Shown: positions 1 to 10,667 of the stretch, in pieces
How positions within the stretch are numbered: the stretch's first letter is position 1
Layout of the letters: each line of letters opens with the position of its first letter
Source: Perkinsus olseni
Taxonomy: Eukaryota; Perkinsozoa; Perkinsida; Perkinsidae
Assembly (NCBI GenBank): GCA_013115135.1
Contig: JABANP010000039.1
Span: 124,001 to 188,000, forward strand
Reading direction: 5' to 3'
Length of the DNA: 64,000 nt
Notes under the pieces: model-generated
Database searches by the model: none
Seen by the model: only the letters and a program-made list of their open reading frames with translations
Told to the model about the DNA's origin: nothing
Program-made: the position numbers and the translations under genes

Positions 1-1917
1 CTCAAGCTCTGATTGATCGCTCCAGCTTCCCTAAACCAAGCCAGAACCACGCTCGATGATATCCATCCAGGTGGCCCGCAAAAGACCCAAGAAGGACTCC
101 CACAGCGATATTGGAGGAGGAGCGCTTCTACAAGATAGTCGCCCCTGGCGAGTATCAGCGGATATGATCTCATCTCACTCTTTCAAGCCACAACAGGCAT
201 GCCTCCCCTAGTACTACTTCAGTCGTATTCCGGTTGCTCCCCGTCTTCCCCTGCCTCTCACTACCAGCCAGATCAATAAGATTCACTCGAGAGCTCACTG
301 TGGGGCCCGCTCGGTGTTTACACTGAAGTCGGATCATCTTGAGCAGAGAGTCCTAGCGTGGCATATCCTACCTCCAGTTTGATCCGGAAGACCGCGTGGC
401 TCCTAGATGAATGAGCGTTCATGTTCGTCGCCCCTTCAGCCCTCCGCTTGAGACCATCTGACAGACATAATAGTTTCTACCATGACCAAGTCTGATTCGA
501 TCATATCTGAAACCGACAGCAGCGCCACCAGACCTGCACCGGACAACGACATGGCTAACGCCCCCTCTTACATTCAAGCATCCGCTCGATATCCTCTTCC
601 GACCGTACCACAACTTCCGTGGCGCCCTTAACATATACACCAAGGGACGGATGCTCCATAACAGACAGGTCCTTGCCAGCCCTGCTGATCGGGAGCGCTT
701 CCAATGTCCGACTAGCAGCAAGGCGGTACTCACTCTGAGGAGTCCGCCAGCAGATCATGAAGATGCTCGTTGTAGATCTCGAGGTAAGATACCCATACCC
801 GTATCTGAGCTCGCACCATGCCACTAACGATCCAAAAGATTCCATTACCTGCTGTAACTTCGCCGTTGCTTCCGCACTAAAGATCGCTCCATTTGATCCG
901 AGGGGTATTATACCCTCTTCCATATCACAACCCGCCATCGTGTAAGACTTGCCGGACCCCGGTCTGGCCGTAGGCGAAGAGACAACCGTTGAAGCCTCTC
1001 ATACCTAACGCGACGGAGCGAGAGCAGATCCCGGGATGAGAGGCCAACCACCGCAACCTTCCGGAAGCTAGACATTTCTCTTCTACTGGCGAGTTTTGTC
1101 TCAGACTTCAAGTTCTCGCTGTGTCGCTTAAAGCGTGACGCTAGAGCGCATCACCCAGATGTAATCGTTATATAAGCTTCTGTAGTGCCAACGACTTCTA
1201 CTCACAACAAGTGTTTCGGACTCAGTTCAATTTACTACGAAAAGAGAAGATTAACGCCCAGTAATAGTAGCGTATCAGACACAGACTCCCCACCGCCAGA
1301 AAGGCACAGAATTGTGCCGTCGTAGCCTTCTCACCAGACTTACAGTTCTCAACAATGGTATGGCCGATGTTGTCATAAACGATCTCCTGAGTGGCGTAGT
1401 TGGGAAGGGACCGATCAGAGCTGTCGAACGCATAGTCGTAGCTGAAGCTACGCTCCGCTCCTCGTTCCGTCTGAGAATCGCACACCAATAATTTCGAGCA
1501 CCTAACGAACACAGTCAGCCCGAGAGGAACAGCGAGAGCCTCATTCCACCAGAGTTGGCAGCGAAGAACTGCCGGTCGGGGGAAAAGACAACTGACCACG
1601 GCAGCAGCAACAGCGATGCAACGACGATCAAACATGGGGTGCAGTTTCTGCTCGAGAGAGCACGGGCTACAGGACATTTCCGAACAGATCGCTCAGACCG
1701 TCCGCGTTTCGACTTTTCCCGTTGATGGTACCGTAATCCGAACGTCAGTATCGTTATCTATCTTGACCATTGGACTCCTGCCAGCATCCTTCCCTGCGCG
1801 CAGCATGAGCATGTTGTGGGGGTAACTGCGCAGACGCACTGCCACTCGAATATTGTCGGCAACGCCGCCGCCGGAGGTCGAGGCAGAAGCAGCGGTGGCA
1901 GGCGTGGGACGAACCAT
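1..1917 (-). CDS. Kinesin motor-domain protein (5' part, frame break in P-loop)
   Basis: Microtubule motor ATPase; only the motor domain is in the window and the gene continues past position 1. Exons read on the minus strand: about 1917-1699 (NIRVAVRLRSY, the first beta strand), 1470-1344 (FDSSD and the ATQEIVYDNIG helix), 1004-849 (GFNGCLFAYGQTG then SGKSYTMAG, the P-loop), 804-734 (VSYLEIYNEHLHDLL), 684-572 (HPSLGVYVKGATEVVV), about 433-372 (ATNMNAHSSRSHAVF, switch I), about 290-240 (NLIDLAGSER, switch II) and 29-1 (EAGAINQSL). These follow the kinesin motif order exactly. Introns are GT-AG. The start is the ATG at 1917, though an in-frame ATG exists at 1983. One extra G at 957-960 breaks the frame inside GQTG/SGK. 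The joins around 433 and 290 are uncertain. The kinesin subfamily cannot be called from the motor alone. Confidence 0.85.
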
Positions 1918-2667
1918 GAAGATGACGACAAGACACTGCGATCTCTCTTTCTTTATGCGACTCGGAAACTCCTCGTTGGACAATCACCGGGAAGCGGTAG
2001 AAAGAGCAACAGTCAATCCTAGCGTGACAGCCGAAGTCCCATCGCGGCTTCGGAAGATGAATATCGGCTTCGCTCCGCTGATCGATAATTCTGCTATCTT
2101 CTCAGCCTACCACGCCTACCCTCGGCCGTCCTTCCATTCACGCTCCAGATTTGACAACACAATGAGCAGTCTGATATGGCGAAACTGCGATAACAGAGGA
2201 ATTACCGCTAAAAAGGGAACCGAGACCCATAGACGAATCGGAGCCACTAAGGCTCACCAAAGATTCACTGGAGAGCGCACTATGCGCCGCTCGGACAGCT
2301 TCGAAGGAGTCCGAACCTCCATGGAACAATGATGGTAATATCGTAACAATATTGCATTGAAAGAAAGCGGCTCCGTTGAGAGCCTCTCGAAGGAGGAGAA
2401 AGGATACACTGTACAGGAGCCATACAGAATAATATACACGACTACTACGGATACTATGGCGAGGCGGGTGTGACTTTGACGATGAAACAAGTAAAGCCCA
2501 GGTCACAGTGACCGAAGCCTGGAGACTCTGCTCACATCGGCGCAGATCTTCTCCTGGGACCCTATATCCCCTTTGGTCTATAGAAAGCCCGAGCAGGTAG
2601 TATGGAGATGTACTCTCCCGCGATATGATCGGCCTCCTCGATAGCAGGATAATCCAACCTCTCGACT
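1918..2667. other. Intergenic, no gene seen
   Basis: A plus-strand open frame of 159 codons starts at 1853 and runs through here, but it begins inside kinesin exon 1 on the opposite strand. It has no recognisable motif and low-complexity composition, so I treat it as chance. No repeats were noticed. Confidence 0.5.
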
Positions 2668-3486
2668 TCAGCCACTGCGAGATCCTTCAGAGTCCAATGC
2701 CTCCGCTTCGTAGATCGCCAGCATCTCCCATCGGGATCTGATGTTCGTGCGAAGCGCTTTGGTGAGACTGCTCGAGGGGAAGCTCACATACAAGGGTTCC
2801 ACCAATTTGCGGAAGAAACCCAGCTGGATCTGCAAGTAAGCCTTCGGACAGTCAGCTCTCGCTGGTATTGCCTTCGGAGGCTGCTTCCCCTGCGCGAAAA
2901 AATAAGTCTCTTTCATGGCCAAACTCCTCTAGGACCACAGAGCCGACCACTTCAGCATAGCCGTTCTAGTTCGAGTAGGATTACACAGGTCGGCTGCATG
3001 TGAAGCAGTATCGTGAGTCGATCTTCCAGTGAGCACTCCTCGTATTCCTTCGCCTTCTCTACCCACATGTTGTGCACTTGCATGTCCGTCCCCAAAATCA
3101 TCTTCTCTATCAACTGGAAGGCTTTCCTTTCCTATGAACTCCGCAACGCCAGTTTCCTGCAGCAATCGAATCGTCTCACGAGCATGCATCGTCTCCAAAG
3201 GGTGCGTATCGTCTTCGTCACCATCGCAATTAAGAATAGCGTACCAGTTGGAGTAGCCAGGGTGGTTGATATCATGGCCGAGGGCTGCGCAGTAACATAT
3301 TATAGACAGCATCGGGTCCAGAAGCGGCTCTTTCTCAGATATTAACATGTACAGGGCGAGCGCTACATCCGTCGCGTGAATGGGGTTGTGGAACGGGGCA
3401 TTATTGTACCCCAGTTCGACAGCCTCGGCGAACTTCTGCAATGAGCTTCGCAGATCCCTGATAATGATCGATTCCACAACCCGCAA
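2668..3486 (-). pseudogene. Decayed class I cyclic-nucleotide phosphodiesterase
   Basis: This is a relative of the intact gene at 4731-5835. The catalytic core is recognisable: PFHNPIHATDV, then GHDINHPGYSN, then HAADLCNPTRTR, then the C-terminal QLGFFRKLVEPLY block at 2668-2922. Unlike its neighbour it changes frame repeatedly. There is a one-base slip near 3127 (before a QLIEKMILGTDMQVHNMWV segment readable only in the next frame), a two-base change near 3000 just before HAADL, a two-base change near 2935 after KWSAL, and an extra T in the T6 run near 2905. Four breaks in about 800 bp, not all in homopolymers, argue for real decay rather than base-calling error. Metal-ligand positions (His, His-Asp, Asp) survive in the pieces. 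It lies about 1.2 kb downstream of the intact copy in the same orientation, so a tandem duplicate is likely. Confidence 0.75.
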
Positions 3487-4730
3487 GACGAGTAGAAGAA
3501 CAGCAAAATATATCCGAACTAGGATAGGCCGTTAGAGAATACTCGATAGCGTATAAGTTCACTCTCGATCAACAACCCGCTGGTTTTCCCTTCGGATGAA
3601 GCCGTGCGAGCTATCCTGGGTGGTAACGTTGCCAATGCTGATGCTTTGAAGTCCCTAGACGTTGGTAACAGAGGGTCGTGAATAGCGTCACGCCATCTAC
3701 TGTGGACTCAAGCGTTTGAGAACAGTGAAGAATGAATGACCCGCTGGTTTTCCCGTCGGACGAACTCGCCCCCTCCCACGGTGTAGCGGTGCGTGGCTCG
3801 GAGCGCCGCCGCCTACTACCTCTTCCTCCTCTCCGGTAAGTCGACATTCCGCAAGACGTCGTCGAATATCACCATCGCCGCCACCGGTAGTACATCATAC
3901 TTGTTTATAAAATTGGATGCAGCGTAGTCGAAGATATCGAAGCTTGGCGAGAGGAGCGTTGCGAGATCCGGCAGGTCTGACGGGAGCCTGGCAAAAATGA
4001 CGCTTCCAGGGACGGTCGAGCACACGGTAGAACGGGGAAGCTCATTCCCACCGGCGCCCCAAAACGAGATGAACTCGCTGCTCTCAAGGGTATTACCGCG
4101 ATGACTCGCACATCTCCTTTGTCTTTATCTTCGGGTAACTCATTAACTACTTTAACAGTGGCTCTGATAACTGACAAGGAGGAGTTGCCAACAGAATCTA
4201 TCAATGAAAATGGTGGATAACCAAACATGGCTGTTGACCCTGAAAACGATGAGACGTGAGAGTAGGAGCTTTACCGGAATCTGACATGCTATTATCGATG
4301 ATGACGCTGGGCTGCCAACAGCGGCAGCAATAACTAAACGACTACAACGAAGTTGGATTCCGAAAAGAGCGAACGAAAATGCCCCTCTTGTAGGAGCGGG
4401 GCTCTCTCGAATGGACAACAATAGCGCTGTACGCGAGCACAACGGTGGGTGGTTGAAAAATGATTACAATGCACAACTTCACGTAACTTCGGGCGTACGA
4501 GCGGAAGACAGCGGCACCGATAGAGGGCCCTTGATGAGTCTAGGAGTTGGGATAGTTCATTATCCGATAAGTAATGACAATTACAACAGCATCAAGAGAG
4601 ATCACTACGATATTCATACTGGCATGTGCAGCCAGAGTAAAGAGATAATGATCATGATTCTAACTACGATATTACTATTGTTCTTATCAAAGGCAACTCA
4701 TCAACATATTCAACATATTCAATAAAAGAG
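3487..4730. other. Intergenic between the two phosphodiesterases
   Basis: No gene is supported. The stretch holds one copy of a dispersed repeat at 3555-3740 (separate entry). The rest is AT/GC-mixed sequence with no open frame carrying motifs. Confidence 0.5.
3555..3740 (+). repeat. Dispersed repeat, copy A
   Basis: About 90 bp from 3597 match 10874-10965 at roughly 90% identity by eye, including the stretch gttgccaatgctgatgcttt. Weaker similarity continues to a shared gaatga near 3735 and 11020. Inside copy A the phrase cccgctggttttccc occurs twice (3578 and 3739). Copy B lies in an intron of the aminotransferase gene. In the plus strand both copies translate to a DEAVRAIL..NVANADALKSL peptide, so this could be a fragment of a multicopy gene or transposon. 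Confidence 0.7.
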
Positions 4731-5835
4731 TCACAGAGAGGAAGCGTAGGCGTCAATGACGTCCTGCCTGGTACGGATATTGTCGTCGATGTTCTTCAAC
4801 CACACCCAAGGGTCAGAGTCCAGCATAGCCACCAGCAACGGTCTCACGAAGAACTTGCTGAAGCCCACCTGGGCCGAGGCCAAGGAGGCATTGCATGTAG
4901 CCCTAGGGGGGAGGGTCGACGGCGGATCGGAACCTCTGGCGAGAAACAAGTCACGCTCATTCCAAAACTCACGCATACATCGTATGGACCACTTCTGCAT
5001 CACTCGTCGACTCCTAGCAGGGTTGGAAATATCCGCCGCGTGCAGCATGACACACAAACGATCTTCCTTAGACAGGACGTCGAGGCACTTGGCCTTGTCA
5101 ACCCACATGTTGTGCTGCTGCATATCAGTGGCGATGATCATACTGTGGACGAGATCTATACGATCCCTCCCCAACAGCTCCGCCAGACCCGACTCCATCA
5201 GCATACGGACCGCCTCTCGGGCGTGCAGCGTCTCCAAAGGGTGGGAGTCGGCGGGGTCGATGGACTCCCAAAAGGCAAGCACGAAGCGGTTGGAGTAACC
5301 TGGATGGTAAACGTCGTGAGCTAGGGCGGCACAGTAGCAGGCCAGGAGATCCAAAGACCCAAGACCAGGCTCGAAAACTTGAAGAAGATGGTGTAGGGCA
5401 ATAGCCACATCTGCAGCATGGATGGCATTGTGAAAGGGAACCTCATGATAAGCCTCTTGAACCGCTACCAGCCACTTCATCGCCTTGGAGTACCTGTGAT
5501 GGTCGACTTCTGTGCATGCGGGGATACGACACCGTACCATTCATCGCCCAAATCCGCCATGACTCGCTTGAATAGGAACATCCCCACTGTTTTTAAGACG
5601 TCGGCGGGATCCCGAAGGCCATCGACGAACTCGAAGATGTCCCAGTTGAAGTCAGTAACTGCTTTCTCGAGCTCAACTGCTTCCCAAGAGGGGTAACTGA
5701 GAAGTGAAAAGAATCTTCATGGTTGGTTCTTCGAATCGGCAGCACGGTCTTCCACTCGACCTATTTCGTATCTTGCGCGGTCCAAGCTAAGATACCTACC
5801 CTTCGGAATCTTGCGTCGATATCGAAGACACTGAA
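4731..5835 (-). CDS. Cyclic-nucleotide phosphodiesterase catalytic domain (3' exons)
   Basis: Hydrolyses cAMP and/or cGMP to the 5' monophosphate; class I PDE fold. The long last exon carries, in order, YHEVPFHNAIHAADV, AHDVYHPGYSN, TDMQQHNMWV, HAADISNPARS and KFFVRPLL, which supply the family's metal ligands (His in HAADV, His-Asp in AHD, Asp in HAADIS). It is intact to the stop at 4731. An upstream exon from 5696 encodes NWDIFEFVDGLRDP and continues to DEWY. A 23-nt GT-AG segment (5532-5510) must be removed to join it in frame with EVDHHRYSKAM. A small exon at 5835-5800 (FSVFDIDARF) probably precedes it. The N-terminal regulatory part was not found; 5840-6100 shows nothing clear. Nucleotide preference cannot be read from the sequence. 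Confidence 0.88.
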
Positions 5836-6569
5836 CTAAGACGTTTAGCCTTGAACACTTCACAAGTAACCTTCATAAAGTTGCCAAGACATGACGGAGG
5901 CATCAGTGATCTCGCCTGATGCAAGGCTAACTGCTACATCCACCAAATCCAGAAAACAACAACACCGTCCGCACGCGAATCAACCGCGGGAATACGTGTG
6001 CATGCGTGCAGATGTGCTTGCGTTCAAAGCCAATATCAACGACCCCATCCGTAATAACCCTTCATCAACCTTGGATACCCCCCCAATTCAGTGAAAAGTC
6101 TGACACGGCGACCTCACTGCTGATACAACGCAAGACTGTCATACAGAAAATCATCTTTTACTCGACCAGCCCTGAAATGGCGATGATGACCACACCGCAC
6201 CAGCGCCCGGTCGATTGCCATTATCAGCACTCGAGGATGATACCGAAGACCAGCCGTTCGTCGGGGAGGGCCTGAGGGACACGAAACGACTGTATAAAGT
6301 ACTGAGGAGGCCGAATGAGAGTGAGCTTACTGTCGTTGAGAGACGCCGGCGGAAGACCATGTTGACGTTACTGGCGCTGCTGCTGTGGCTGCTGATGACG
6401 ACCAACTCGAGTTGGTGACAGTCGCTCTGTTGGGCACAGCGGAAGACCATCCACCAGCCGTGGCAGTCACAACACCAGATGAGGACCACGACGATGTTGG
6501 CGGACGTTTCTGATCACAAAGATATCCAAGCTCGACGCTTATACTCCGCCCGTCACCTCCGTCTTCTCT
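5836..6569. other. Region without a supported gene
   Basis: It probably includes the unseen 5' end of the phosphodiesterase gene. A plus-strand frame at 6215-6418 ends in a basic stretch followed by a hydrophobic run (RRRRK then LTLLALLLWLL), which could be a small membrane-anchor exon. Nothing else supports it. Confidence 0.4.
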
Positions 6570-7032
6570 TTAGGCGTTGGACTCACACGACTCGTCTGCC
6601 CCTGCTGGCTGTTGACTGCCCCCTGCCGCGGCGGCTTTATCAAAATCTTCCTCAGCAAAGCCATCGATGAAAGTGAGGGGATCTATCACCGGCGTCCGAT
6701 AGAAACGCTGGATGTTCTTCAACGACACGTACCACTTCAAGTACTCATCATAGGACTGATCAAGGACAGCACCCTCTTCCCGTTGCAGTCCTGATAGACC
6801 CACCATCTGCGCAGGGTCGGCAGCCAACAGCTTCTGCAATTCAGCATCCACCACTTCCCTTTCAAGTGGCTCTTCCTCAGTCTTCTCTATCGCAGCATCC
6901 AGAGCATTCAGCACTGGCATGGACAAATGAATCAACTGCGGTGTCACCGGTAAACGGCCCTCTGATCACAACACGGTCGGGCAGGGAGCCTAGGAAACGT
7001 TGCATTTGATTAAGCAGGAAGGAGGGCCTCAT
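6570..7032 (-). CDS. Small acidic protein of unknown function
   Basis: Not recognised. About 150 residues, Glu/Asp/Ala-rich. The main exon reads from about 6935 to 6570 and contains EKTEEEPLEREVVDAEL, a SYDEYLKWYV segment and an Ala/Gly-rich tail. An ATG at 7032 opens [15 protein letters not shown] and can be joined to the main exon by removing a 37-nt GT-AG segment (about 6972-6936). That ATG overlaps the RFC2 stop codon (ATGA, 7032-7029), so the true start may be the second Met at about 7005. The gene follows RFC2 head-to-tail with no space. No membrane segment or signal peptide. Confidence 0.5.
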
Positions 7033-8562
7033 GCTCCTCGCTGCTGCATCTGGTGTAGGTTATCGGAGGCCGCGCACATAGACGCCACCAAACCTACGGA
7101 GACCTCATGACGGACGCAGAGGTGAGTTAAGGTGTGTACCCGACAGTTGAACACGCGACTGCAGTCCCTCGCTCATGCGCATCCTGCACATCGCGATCTC
7201 CTTCAGGAATCTGACCATGACCATCGTCGGCTACGGTCGGCCGTCCCCAGCAGCTACTCTATTTTCATAGCCTCGTTAAGCTCCTCCGGCGCGAGGTTTC
7301 TGATGACTCTCTCCAAGGTGCCAACTATGTCCCCGATGCTGTAGCCCTGTGAAATGGGCTTAACCAATAACCGCAAGCTGCCCGCTGTGTCTACTTGCAT
7401 AGTAATCTTATTCAGTCTGTCAAAGGCACTGCACCAGTCGTTCTTAACACAATCAAAAGTAGCCTGTTTGAGCTCTCCCGGCTGAGGCTGATCGCAGACC
7501 TGCTTCCCATGATAACATCCATCCCGATGTCCATCAACTACCTTAAAGACATTCTCCTTAGTAACAACACCAAAGCCAGTTGCCGTCGATTGAAGGTTAT
7601 TCAATGCAGCTCTCATGTCCCCTTCCGCGGTGAAGATGAGGGCCTCCAGACCATCGTCACGAAGCTCCACCCTTTCCACTGAATCAGCAAACCTATTCAG
7701 GATCGAGACCCCCACCCTGAGGCATAGTACCCTCAGCAACCCTCTTGACCTGGGTGCGTATATCGGAGTCCTTCAGACGAGTAAACCTCACAATAGCGCA
7801 TCGGGACTGGCAGGGAGGAGGCGACGGTGATCACCAACACCGAAGCTGCCACCCTCTACCTGGATGGGTTCTATGATCTTTGTACTTTGGTTGCACGCCA
7901 AGGCAAATCGGGTAGTGGACGAGTGGATCTCCATCGTGCGTCGCATCGCCTGAGACCAACTCTCCCCTACCCACAGCACAGCCTGAGGAGCACCTGCTGA
8001 GCAGCCTCAGTCATCGAGTCAGCCTCATCCAGAATAACAATCTTCTGCTGACAGCCTCCAGCCGGCATTGAGATCTTCTGTTGAGCGAAGGTCTTGATTC
8101 TGTTACGGACCTGCTCCGGTGGGCTAAGCCTCTCTGTGGACTCCACCGCTGGATCCTACCACATCGATACCCCTATCATCAGAGGCGTTGAGCTCGAGTA
8201 CTGCCGTCTTAACAAGGTCGTCACCCAGCAAGGCTCTGGCCAAGCACATTACACTGAAGAGCACACGAGAGAGACTAATTGACGACACCAGCATCGAGTA
8301 CTCGCGAACGCTATGGGACCTCACCTAGTGGTCTTCCCGCAGCCAGGGGGGCCCGAGAGGAGGAGATTGGGCATATGACGATCCTCGGCCATCGCACTGA
8401 CGACGCACGGACATGGACTTAACCAGCGTGAAGGGAGCATTACCGCAGCCTTTGCATTGCTGGTTCGTTGCCAACAACGTCGGAGAGATCCCGGGGCCGA
8501 TACTTCTCCACCCAAGGCAAGCCTACTCCAGCTGGCGCTGATGATGCTGTGGTAGAGGCCAT
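7029..8562 (-). CDS. RFC2: Replication factor C subunit 2 (clamp-loader AAA+ ATPase)
   Basis: Small subunit of the RFC complex that loads the PCNA sliding clamp at primer ends in the nucleus. I could assemble 11 exons with all phases consistent: 8562-8444, 8396-8325, 8253-8160, 8110-7994, 7949-7860, 7806-7731, 7678-7542, 7499-7395, 7346-7258, 7210-7140, 7093-7029; 1035 nt, 344 residues, close to the usual length of about 350. Motifs in order: LPWVEKYRP (RFC box II), [10 protein letters not shown] (Walker A), [18 protein letters not shown] (Walker B), TTRFALACN (sensor 1), SRC (arginine finger) and [16 protein letters not shown] (sensor 2). The best resemblance is to RFC2 rather than RFC4 or RFC5. 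Introns are 42-71 nt; the 42- and 48-nt ones are multiples of three and read through. The gene appears intact. Confidence 0.95.
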
Positions 8563-9432
8563 GACCACTACTAGGGGTGTTGAAAAAGTACCGAGCTGTA
8601 ACGAGGCGATACCGGTAGCAATGCATACGCCTGTACTGGCATCCCCCACTCAGTCGTACCCTACTACCCTCCACACCACTCCCCGGTCACATCAAAACTG
8701 TTGTTAGGCGATCTTAAAGATTGCCCTGAGTCGGGTCTCGAGTACTCCGTCAATCAGTTCACTTGGTGAAGTATCTTTGGGTTTGTATCAACCTGTTGGG
8801 CTACCGCCCACTCGACCTTACTCTATTGATAATAGGCTCATCAGTCAACCCCTTCCTTCCTCCCGTAAGTTTCACCCGCGAGTTATCGAACCAGAGGCCG
8901 GGAAATCGCGAAAATCTGTTCGATAGTTGGAATAATGAGACAACGAAGAGCGTGTTTTAAGAGGATACTACGGAAAGAGATGGTTCCTTGAAGAACGCTC
9001 CGGTGACGGCGGAGGGACTCTGGTCCTCTCGTCACGTTGAGGATGGGGATACGATCGATAGTACACCGGCCGGACACTAGTCAATCAGTTACTCGTCGAA
9101 CTTACGCTGGCAAAAAAATAGATGCACTCACCGGGGATCGAACCTGCGCCTCTGGCAAGGGAAATGGAAATGATCAAAAGTGGCGAAGCGACGTTGTGCG
9201 AAGTCTCTTCAAATCCGTAGATTGCGCGGGCTTACATGGTGAAAGACACCTTCTCTAGTAGAGAAGTTCGGATGAATGCCTAGTAGAGAATCTCTACGGG
9301 TTCGCACAGGCCCCTCACAACCCTCAACCGACGCCCCGACTTACAACACGTTGACGTTAACCAGCCCACCGATTTTCGAAGATATTTTTCTTCCTCAATC
9401 TTTGCGTTTTTTCCAGTTAGTCTCGTTCCCCC
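8563..9432. other. Intergenic between divergent RFC2 and the 341-residue ORF
   Basis: No coding signal. It contains a minus-strand Pol III B-box-like string near 9133-9147 and two copies of CTAGTAGAGAA (9254 and 9280). Promoters for the two divergent neighbours are presumably here but no known element is visible. Confidence 0.45.
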
Positions 9433-10458
9433 GTGTCAATGTTGTTGTTAGCAAACTGTGGTCATCCTGAGGTCTGTCAAGGAAGGCCCGCGAATAATGA
9501 TATCATAATCGACCATTCCACCACTGACGAGGTGGCTGAGGACGCCAAGGCCCACCCAGTCCGATCGAAGGTCTATCCCGACTCTCTCTTCGGCATGCGA
9601 ACTATCAGTCAACAAAGCGAACAGAGCACAAGGGCCAGCGGGTCTGCCGGCTGTGGTGACACTGCTGGCCGCCCCAGGCGACTCACCTGCCAGGCCGATT
9701 CTGATTGCGGTTGCTCGGTCTGCAGCGATCACGGTTCGACCAAGCAAACGGTGTCCGGTTTGAAGAGGTTTGTTCATGTATTTCGACTTGGTCATTTTAT
9801 GAAGCGAAGGAAGACTTTCGGGTATCGCCCTCGAGTGCCCTCGGAGGTGGACTTCCGATCGCATCCTGAGGAGTACTGGTGGTCCGATGGCAACCCGTGT
9901 TGTGATAAGATCAAGAAAGACCTCTATCATGACGGTGACGTCCACATCATGAGCAAGTTAATTGAAGTCAAACTAGTACCTTCCTTTGCTGGGAATCGAA
10001 CCTGCGACCATCCAACCCAGTACGATTGGTTTGGCCAGTACTGCGAGAACGGACGAGTGGACCGAGCTAAACGCTACGTCGTCTTCAGCCTGAAGGTGGG
10101 CGACAAGACCGTTACCACTTTGAACGAGATCCTCCCTGACCACGTCAACAAGGGTGACTGGGAGGGGCTGTTTGCCACCCCGCAGGCCTGTGAGGATGCT
10201 CTCAAGTCGAGATTGAAAATCTGCGTGGTCCCCGCGAACTCGCCCTTCCCTGTACCAGCTAAAGGCCCCAGAGAAGCTGACTACGTACTGGACTACTGGT
10301 CGAAGAAGGACGTCAGTATAATGCAACGGAATTGCCAACAAGGTCGCACTCGTGTCGTCATGGTTACTGTGAATTTGTATAATAATCTGCTGGTCAAAAT
10401 GGTGATAAAAAAATTAGCATTTACGGAGGGTCGAATGAGCGACTTCTTTCCTCATTGA
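9433..10458 (+). CDS. Uninterrupted 341-residue ORF, unknown
   Basis: Not recognised. It is a long intronless frame, unusual beside the intron-dense neighbours. The N-terminal third is Ser/Thr/Gly-rich with scattered Cys (CQADSDCGCSVC). The second half looks like a folded domain with Trp, Cys and mixed charge (EEYWWSDGNPCCDKI, YDWFGQYCENG, KGDWEGLFATPQACEDAL). There is no signal peptide at the first Met; an internal Met at about 9595 is another possible start. It ends 210 bp before the aminotransferase start, same strand. It might be a lineage-specific gene or a domesticated mobile-element product. The length makes chance unlikely but not impossible. Confidence 0.55.
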   Translation: MSMLLLANCGHPEVCQGRPANNDIIIDHSTTDEVAEDAKAHPVRSKVYPDSLFGMRTISQQSEQSTRASGSAGCGDTAGRPRRLTCQADSDCGCSVCSDHGSTKQTVSGLKRFVHVFRLGHFMKRRKTFGYRPRVPSEVDFRSHPEEYWWSDGNPCCDKIKKDLYHDGDVHIMSKLIEVKLVPSFAGNRTCDHPTQYDWFGQYCENGRVDRAKRYVVFSLKVGDKTVTTLNEILPDHVNKGDWEGLFATPQACEDALKSRLKICVVPANSPFPVPAKGPREADYVLDYWSKKDVSIMQRNCQQGRTRVVMVTVNLYNNLLVKMVIKKLAFTEGRMSDFFPH

Positions 10459-10667
10459 TTGGCCGAGTAGAAGCGTGGTGGCTTGCTGTCGATTAATCGC
10501 CACGAGAGAGTTTATTTATCAACTAAAATCTTGAGGTCATCCATGCTATCCGTGATGTTCATCCGCGTGTCTTTTTTGCGTTCTAAGTCGACAAGCGGTG
10601 GGCGGCTTCTGTTGGGTCGCCTTCTTCGACGTCGGTTCTCAGTTTTCCCTGCTCTCTCCCCTTTACG

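Noticed and set aside
1853..2332. 159-codon plus-strand gene
   Set aside because: Begins within kinesin exon 1 on the other strand and has no motif; considered a shadow plus chance extension.
4756..5298. 180-codon plus-strand frame opposite the phosphodiesterase
   Set aside because: Lies wholly antisense to the intact catalytic exon; no motif.
9980..10050. A tRNA gene on the minus strand
   Set aside because: The B-box string is good, but the flanking T-stem does not pair and there is no D-arm or acceptor stem.
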